Assembly (NCBI GenBank): GCA_949299165.1
Contig: CASFZJ010000017.1
Coordinates: forward strand, 1 to 35,882
DNA length: 35,882 nucleotides
Reading direction: 5' to 3'
Origin: an uncultured bacterium
GTDB taxonomy: Bacteria > Bacillota_I > Bacilli_A > RFN20 > CAG-826
Under the pieces are notes generated by a model, which was given only the letters and a program-made list of their open reading frames with translations, made no database searches and was not told the origin of the DNA. Shown here in pieces: positions 32,380 to 35,882 of the stretch. A program made the translations under genes and the position numbers. Position 1 is the stretch's first letter, and the number at the start of each line of letters is the position of its first letter.

Positions 32380-33704
32380 TATAAATTTAAACCTCCAATA
32401 AATTTATCTAATCCTTTATTTCCTTTTTCTGTATCTTTAAATACACCAGTATTTTCTAAAATATGTTTACATGTATCTTCGATATATTCGTTAATCTTTT
32501 TATCGATTGTTTTTTCAGAATAATCTTTTCTTAAAACCTCTATCATAGGTAAAAAGTCTGCTAAATCTGGATATTTTTCAACAATTTTAGAATTATCAAG
32601 TCCTAAAGCAAGAACATCTTTAACTTCATTTTCTTGTCTAACTAAACGTGCTGGTAAAATAAATAAGCCCATCGCTTCAATAATTCCAATACCTTCTTTT
32701 TTGATGTGATGATATTCTGGATGCGCATGAAATATTCCATCTGGATATTCTTTAGAACATCTATTATTTCTTAAGATTAAATAAAGATTATATTCGCTAC
32801 CGATTTTTCTAATTGATGGAGTAATTGTATTGTGTTCTCCGCTTTCGTCACTGGCTATAATGTCATTATCTTTATCGCTGTATTTTCTCCGAGCAACCAA
32901 GATATCATTAGCTAAATTTACTACTTCTTTTTTATCAGTACCTTTAATCAATAAAGTTGTGTTATACCAATCAAGTTTATATAACTTAACGTTTTTATAT
33001 TTTGTTAATTTAAATTCTTTTTTAGTCTCTGCTTCCATAACAGGGAGAATATGTTCGCCACCTTGGAAATGTTCGTGATTTAAAATTGAGCCACCAACAA
33101 TTGGTAAATCAGCATTACTTCCAATAAAGAAAGAAGGAAATACATCAACAAAATCAACAAGTTTTCTAAATGTTGAATCATTAATTACCATATTTGAGTG
33201 TTTGTCTGAAAAACAAATACAGTGTTTATAATAATATCCATAAGGTGAATATTGAAGATACCATGTGTCTCCATCAAGGATTACAGGAATAAATCTAATA
33301 TTTGCTCTTGCTGGGTGATGATCATTGCCAAAAAATCCGATATTTTCTTTGCAAAGCAAACATTTTGGGTACTTGATTTCGCTTGTTTTTGGTTTTTCTA
33401 AAAGTTTTGCGATATCTTTATTATTCTTTTCTGGTTTAGAAAGATTAACGCTTACTTCAATATTTTTAGCTTTATAATCAGTTTTCCAAACAATGTTTTT
33501 ATCAACCATTGTTTTTTGGAAATAATAGTTCTTGATTCCTAAATCATAGAGATAATCAAGAGCTTTAGCTGAATCAAATTCTTTTAACTTTTCAAACTTA
33601 TGTACAACTTCTTCTGGTGAAGGTGTAACAAGTCCCATAACTAAAACTGCTTTAAGTAACTGCTTTAAGTTCAGCTTCTTTTTCGGTGTAACCTTTTTCT
33701 TCAA
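32379..33704 (-). CDS. galT: galactose-1-phosphate uridylyltransferase, C-terminal part (frame-disrupted galT)
   Basis: This open frame carries most of a type-2 (Firmicutes) GalT: MGLVTPSPEEVVHKFEKL, the metal-site C-x2-C (CLLC), and the catalytic HEHFQGG (H-x-H-x-Q). GalT swaps UMP between UDP-glucose and galactose-1-phosphate. Its own N-terminus is missing: the first 20 or so residues after 33704 (MKKKVTPKKK...) are an out-of-frame reading of the N-terminal part. The true N-terminus is in the frame at 33652-33909. An exact 13-bp tandem duplication separates the two. The first sensible internal start is ATG 33638, which lacks an SD. Without the duplication the gene would be 506 codons including stop. 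Activity in this copy is doubtful unless the repeat is lost or the ribosome shifts frame. Confidence 0.9.
   Translation of the reverse strand: MKKKVTPKKKLNLKQLLKAVLVMGLVTPSPEEVVHKFEKLKEFDSAKALDYLYDLGIKNYYFQKTMVDKNIVWKTDYKAKNIEVSVNLSKPEKNNKDIAKLLEKPKTSEIKYPKCLLCKENIGFFGNDHHPARANIRFIPVILDGDTWYLQYSPYGYYYKHCICFSDKHSNMVINDSTFRKLVDFVDVFPSFFIGSNADLPIVGGSILNHEHFQGGEHILPVMEAETKKEFKLTKYKNVKLYKLDWYNTTLLIKGTDKKEVVNLANDILVARRKYSDKDNDIIASDESGEHNTITPSIRKIGSEYNLYLILRNNRCSKEYPDGIFHAHPEYHHIKKEGIGIIEAMGLFILPARLVRQENEVKDVLALGLDNSKIVEKYPDLADFLPMIEVLRKDYSEKTIDKKINEYIEDTCKHILENTGVFKDTEKGNKGLDKFIGGLNL
33645..33670. repeat. exact 13-bp tandem duplication breaking galT
   Basis: AACTGCTTTAAGT is present twice head-to-tail (33645-33657 and 33658-33670). 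Read on the minus strand, the first frame hits TAA inside the second unit. Removing one unit joins AELKAV to LVMGLVTPSPEEV without a gap. Confidence 0.97.
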
Positions 33705-33909
33705 CTAAATATTTTTCAATTTCATGAATGAAAAAATCTGGCACTTCCATCGCTTCGATTTCTTCAATAGTAAATTTTGCAGCGCTACTAGGGTATTCAA
33801 GACCAAGTTCACCAATTATTAAATTACGTGCATAAACTCTATCTAAACCTTCAAGCCCTAAATGAATTGAAGCATAGTCAATAAGACTATTAATAATATC
33901 TCTAATCAT
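33652..33909 (-). CDS. galT: galactose-1-phosphate uridylyltransferase, N-terminal part (frame-disrupted galT)
   Basis: This 85-residue frame is the N-terminal helical region of type-2 GalT: it begins MIRDIINSLIDYASIHLGLE, then has DRVYARNLIIGELGLEYP, as at the start of Firmicutes GalT. The ATG overlaps the galM stop (TAATG) and AAGGAGA lies upstream, so this is the normal translation start of galT. It ends prematurely (ELKAVT then TAA) in the second copy of a 13-bp tandem duplication. The fragment alone lacks the catalytic site. Confidence 0.9.
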   Translation of the reverse strand: MIRDIINSLIDYASIHLGLEGLDRVYARNLIIGELGLEYPSSAAKFTIEEIEAMEVPDFFIHEIEKYLVEEKGYTEKEAELKAVT

Positions 33910-34898
33910 TATTTTGTCTCCTTAAACTTATAGTCGATATAGTGACGATATTTTTCATCTTTTCTTAAAGTAATTGATTCACGATCAAATACAAATCTTT
34001 GAGGTTCTAAAGCAATACCTCTTCTCATTCCAAAATCCTCTCTGTTTTTAAAATTGAGTGGAGACATAGTATTATCAACATAAACATTCATTGCTGGATA
34101 GTCTGTCGTTAAAGTCATAGTTACATCTGGACTCTTTAAAATAACTTTTCCAATTTTGTCATCAAACAAGAATGTATCATCGATTGTTTTCTTAAAATCA
34201 TGTTTTTCGATTTTATCTAGTCTTGGACTGAGTTTTGATGATTTTCTAAAATCTAAAACCTCTGGAATATCTTTAATTCCATTAATTAAAAGCGTTTCAT
34301 CTGTTGTCGCGACTCTATCGCAATTCATTTTTAAATAATAAGCTGAAATATCTTTTGAATTAGCAAAGTTAAAATACATATGATTTGAAAGATTAACAAA
34401 AGTTGCTTCGCTTGGAGTTGTAGCCTTTTGATACATCTTTATTTCATCTTTCCCTTTTAAGAATTCATAAACTACATTAATTCTCGCTTTTCCCGGAAAG
34501 CCATTTTCATTCTTTTTAGTAGCGATAGAAAAGTTTACAGCAAGTTTTTTATTGCTTTCTTTAACACTCACTTTCCAATTTTTGAATGAAATTGAACCCT
34601 TTTTTCCACCATGTAAAGAAAAATCAAAAGATCCATCAGGTGAAAGATGATATTCTTCGCCTTCTAAAATTCCATCCTTCTTTAATCTCCCCGCAACAAC
34701 ACCTAAAGTTTTTCCATAAAAAGCACTTGAATGCATATAATCTGAAAATTCTTTAAGTTCAAGTATGACAGGTTTGTCTTTAAAAGAAAGCTCATAAACA
34801 CCAGCACCATAGGTTGAAAGTGTTGCTTTTAAATTTAATTCATTATCAACGTGTATAAGGTGCACGCCGTTTCCTAACGTTTCAATATTATATTTCAT
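33909..34898 (-). CDS. galM: aldose 1-epimerase (galactose mutarotase)
   Basis: A 329-residue mutarotase converting beta- to alpha-galactose for GalK. Family motifs are TLGVVAGRLK, FSLHGGKKG (catalytic-region His), NLSNHMYFNFAN, DDTFLFDD and GIALEPQRFVFD (Glu of the active site). It is the first gene of galM-galT-galK. GGGAGG lies 9-10 nt before the ATG, and a 26-bp palindrome covers its -10. Length is normal. Confidence 0.95.
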   Translation of the reverse strand: MKYNIETLGNGVHLIHVDNELNLKATLSTYGAGVYELSFKDKPVILELKEFSDYMHSSAFYGKTLGVVAGRLKKDGILEGEEYHLSPDGSFDFSLHGGKKGSISFKNWKVSVKESNKKLAVNFSIATKKNENGFPGKARINVVYEFLKGKDEIKMYQKATTPSEATFVNLSNHMYFNFANSKDISAYYLKMNCDRVATTDETLLINGIKDIPEVLDFRKSSKLSPRLDKIEKHDFKKTIDDTFLFDDKIGKVILKSPDVTMTLTTDYPAMNVYVDNTMSPLNFKNREDFGMRRGIALEPQRFVFDRESITLRKDEKYRHYIDYKFKETK

Positions 34899-34921
34899 GG
34901 CTATTGGCCTCCCACCCCAAA

Positions 34922-34947
34922 ATTATAACATTTATAAATGTTATAAT
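34922..34947. promoter_or_regulatory. 26-bp perfect palindrome over the gal operon -10
   Basis: ATTATAACATTTA and its exact reverse complement are joined without a spacer. On the minus strand its last six bases, TATAAT (34927-34922), form the -10 of galM, giving a UTR of about 15-17 nt. A dimeric repressor bound here would block the polymerase. The -35 (TGTATT) is poor. Confidence 0.75.
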
Positions 34948-34989
34948 ACACAAAGAAATAAAATATATTTAAAGAAATAATTTAAAAAA

Positions 34990-35007
34990 TAATTGCGTTT
35001 TGCAAGG
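34990..35007 (-). repeat. copy 4 of the four-copy 3'-UTR element
   Basis: On the minus strand CCTTGCAAAACGCAATTA between TTTAAAAAA and TTTTTTAAA, which form a 9-bp A-T stem. No annotated minus-strand gene ends here, which hints that a transcript (read-through from guaA or an unknown RNA) does. Confidence 0.65.
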
Positions 35008-35145
35008 TTTTTTAAATAAACAATCGCTTTTTAAACATTTTCAACTATTTAATTTATTAATCTATGCAGTATACAAAAGAAACGTACTTAAATCGCAAAG
35101 TCCTATATTTATTTAATGTAGAGTGAATTTGAAAATAAATTAAAT

Positions 35146-35159
35146 CGTAAACGTTTAAA
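35146..35159. promoter_or_regulatory. cre-like / LacI-family operator-like site
   Basis: CGTAAACGTTTAAA contains the palindrome TAAACGTTTA and fits TGWAARCGYTWNCW except at positions 1 and 13. It is about 250 bp from galM, so its target is uncertain. Confidence 0.4.
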
Positions 35160-35205
35160 ATATTATATTCAATTGATTCTTCTTAAATACGTATCAAATA
35201 TTCTA

Positions 35206-35252
35206 GTTAACGTTACAATTTTTCTTAATTTTTCAATTTTTGTAACGTTAAC
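35206..35252. promoter_or_regulatory. 13-bp inverted repeat, paired operator candidate
   Basis: GTTAACGTTACAA and its exact complement are separated by 21 nt. Each arm has its own TAACGTTA palindrome, with centres 35 bp apart, so it could be two protein sites or one hairpin. Confidence 0.55.
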
Positions 35253-35773
35253 CCGTGTTTTTGTTGCCTGGCGGTAGCTAAGACTCTACTATTTTTCAAA
35301 GCGAAGCACCTAGAAAAACTCAACTTCTTTAGTTAAGCGGATTCATCAAACAATTGGCCTGACATATTCATGTTAAAGTTCTCTTTTTGCAAAAATTTTA
35401 CATTTTTGTATATTTTTTGCTTTTCGCCTTTGATAAATATTTATTTATTTGCATTCAAAAATAGGAGAATATGAATGAAAATTCCGCAAATCTAGCTTTA
35501 TTTTATAAATAAGAAACCTAATTTATTTGTTAATGAAACTCGCTTTTTTGCAAAAAAATTACAAATTTATATTTTTTTTGCAATCTTTTGTTTTGTATTA
35601 AAATTCTAAATACACCAATTACTTTATTTTCAATAACGTTTTTCTTCTAATAAAACAACAATAATAATTTGTTACAATAGCTCAAACAATGTAGAAAAGG
35701 CAAATTTTAAAACAGTTGATTTGCACGAAAATGCAAGTTTTGAAAAATCTAACTAAATAAAAAAACAGGAAAA

Positions 35774-35882
35774 TTATTCGAACTCAATTGTTGATGGAGG
35801 TTTAGAAGTTATATCGTAAACAACTTTATTTACATAATCGACTTCATTAACAATTCTTGAACTTATAGTTTCTAATACATCG
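35774..35882 (-). CDS. guaA: GMP synthase, C-terminal end (runs off the window)
   Basis: The last 35 residues are visible. They include [16 protein letters not shown] and then [12 protein letters not shown] before TAA, the almost invariant GuaA C-terminus ([27 protein letters not shown] in the family) that closes the dimerisation/XMP-binding domain. The usual Trp is Phe here. GuaA aminates XMP to GMP, complementing the salvage enzyme hpt in this window. Confidence 0.95.
   Translation of the reverse strand, partial: DVLETISSRIVNEVDYVNKVVYDITSKPPSTIEFE

Larger units (their letters stand above)
34948..35773. other. non-coding stretch between galM promoter and guaA
   Basis: No convincing gene on either strand. 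Visible: copy 4 of the 3' element (34990-35007); a cre-like/LacI-operator-like CGTAAACGTTTAAA (35146-35159; 12 of 14 cre positions); an inverted repeat with perfect 13-bp arms GTTAACGTTACAA (35206-35218) and TTGTAACGTTAAC (35240-35252); a GC-richer patch around 35262-35370; two imperfect direct repeats of about 70 bp starting with CTTTTTTGCAAAAA (about 35380 and 35530); and a plus-strand 13-codon frame with an AGGAGA SD (35471-35512). A TTGCA-CGAAAA-TGCAA hairpin near 35720 may end guaA. Confidence 0.5.

Noticed and set aside
33640-33710. Programmed ribosomal frameshift in galT
   Set aside because: No good slippery sequence at the TAA (ACT TAA lacks re-pairing), and the exact 13-bp duplication explains the break fully. 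It is not excluded that a +1 shift restores some product.
35255-35300. ZTP-riboswitch-like ACCGCCAGGCA on the minus strand
   Set aside because: The first conserved half (GUGACUGGCG-type) is absent and no purine/folate gene follows on that strand.
35262-35380. 5S-rRNA-like start (TTGCCTGGCGGTAGC)
   Set aside because: The 3' complement, the CCCGTTCCCATACCGAACAC-type loop and the overall 5S pairing are missing; only about 12 bases match.

Overview
The window is strongly AT-rich and has short, SD-led, tightly packed genes, lipoproteins ending their signal peptides in S-C-G-G/S, a Pst-PhoU-PhoPR cluster, rubrerythrin and a type-2 (Firmicutes) GalT. TGA is used as a stop (for example at 19080) and Trp is TGG, so the code is standard and this is not a Mycoplasma/Spiroplasma. 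The best guess is an uncultured anaerobic, probably gut-associated member of Bacillota/Bacilli (RF39- or Erysipelotrichales-like). That placement is inference. Almost every gene is on the minus strand; only the cupin gene, an unknown gene and hpt are on plus.

Layout: (a) 1-3.5 kb: the start of a transposase-like/HTH gene, tRNA-Leu(TAG), a HEPN-like/CBS protein, a PlsC-type acyltransferase and rplM-rpsI with a clean promoter and terminator. (b) 3.5-4.3 kb: a non-coding stretch. (c) 4.3-11.7 kb: one phosphate operon, pstS-pstC-pstA-pstB-phoU-phoP-phoR, behind a promoter with tandem TTTACA Pho-box-like repeats and, further upstream, a 21-bp-phased repeat array. (d) 11.9-16.3 kb: galU, a perR-rubredoxin-like-rubrerythrin operon, and tex. 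(e) 16.4-20.7 kb: a three-gene sensing operon made of an AraC-type (YesN) response regulator, a LytS/YesM-type kinase and a galactose-binding lipoprotein. (f) 20.8-24.1 kb: cca, a cupin protein and two unknowns. (g) 24.2-28.8 kb: mglB-mglA-mglC with a cre site and three TTACATT direct repeats upstream. (h) hpt. (i) 29.5-34.9 kb: a gal operon, galM-galT-galK, followed by three membrane-protein genes. (j) an 825-bp non-coding stretch and the C-terminus of guaA.

The carbohydrate genes form one logical unit. The kinase/regulator/binding-protein trio probably senses extracellular galactose or glucose, MglBAC imports it, GalM-GalK-GalT convert it to glucose-1-phosphate/UDP-galactose, and GalU links this to UDP-glucose. 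The most unusual observations are: (1) galT is broken by an exact 13-bp tandem duplication whose loss would restore a 505-codon frame; (2) MglB is a circular permutant of the galactose-binding protein, shown directly by comparison with the canonical-order paralog in the same window, and PstS is also permuted; (3) MglC carries a highly charged, probably coiled-coil N-terminal extension of about 240 residues; (4) a conserved 18-nt element (CCYTGCAAAACTCAATTA) flanked by A- and T-runs occurs four times at transcript ends; (5) a 21-bp-phased TTTCC-GGAAA array lies upstream of the phosphate operon.
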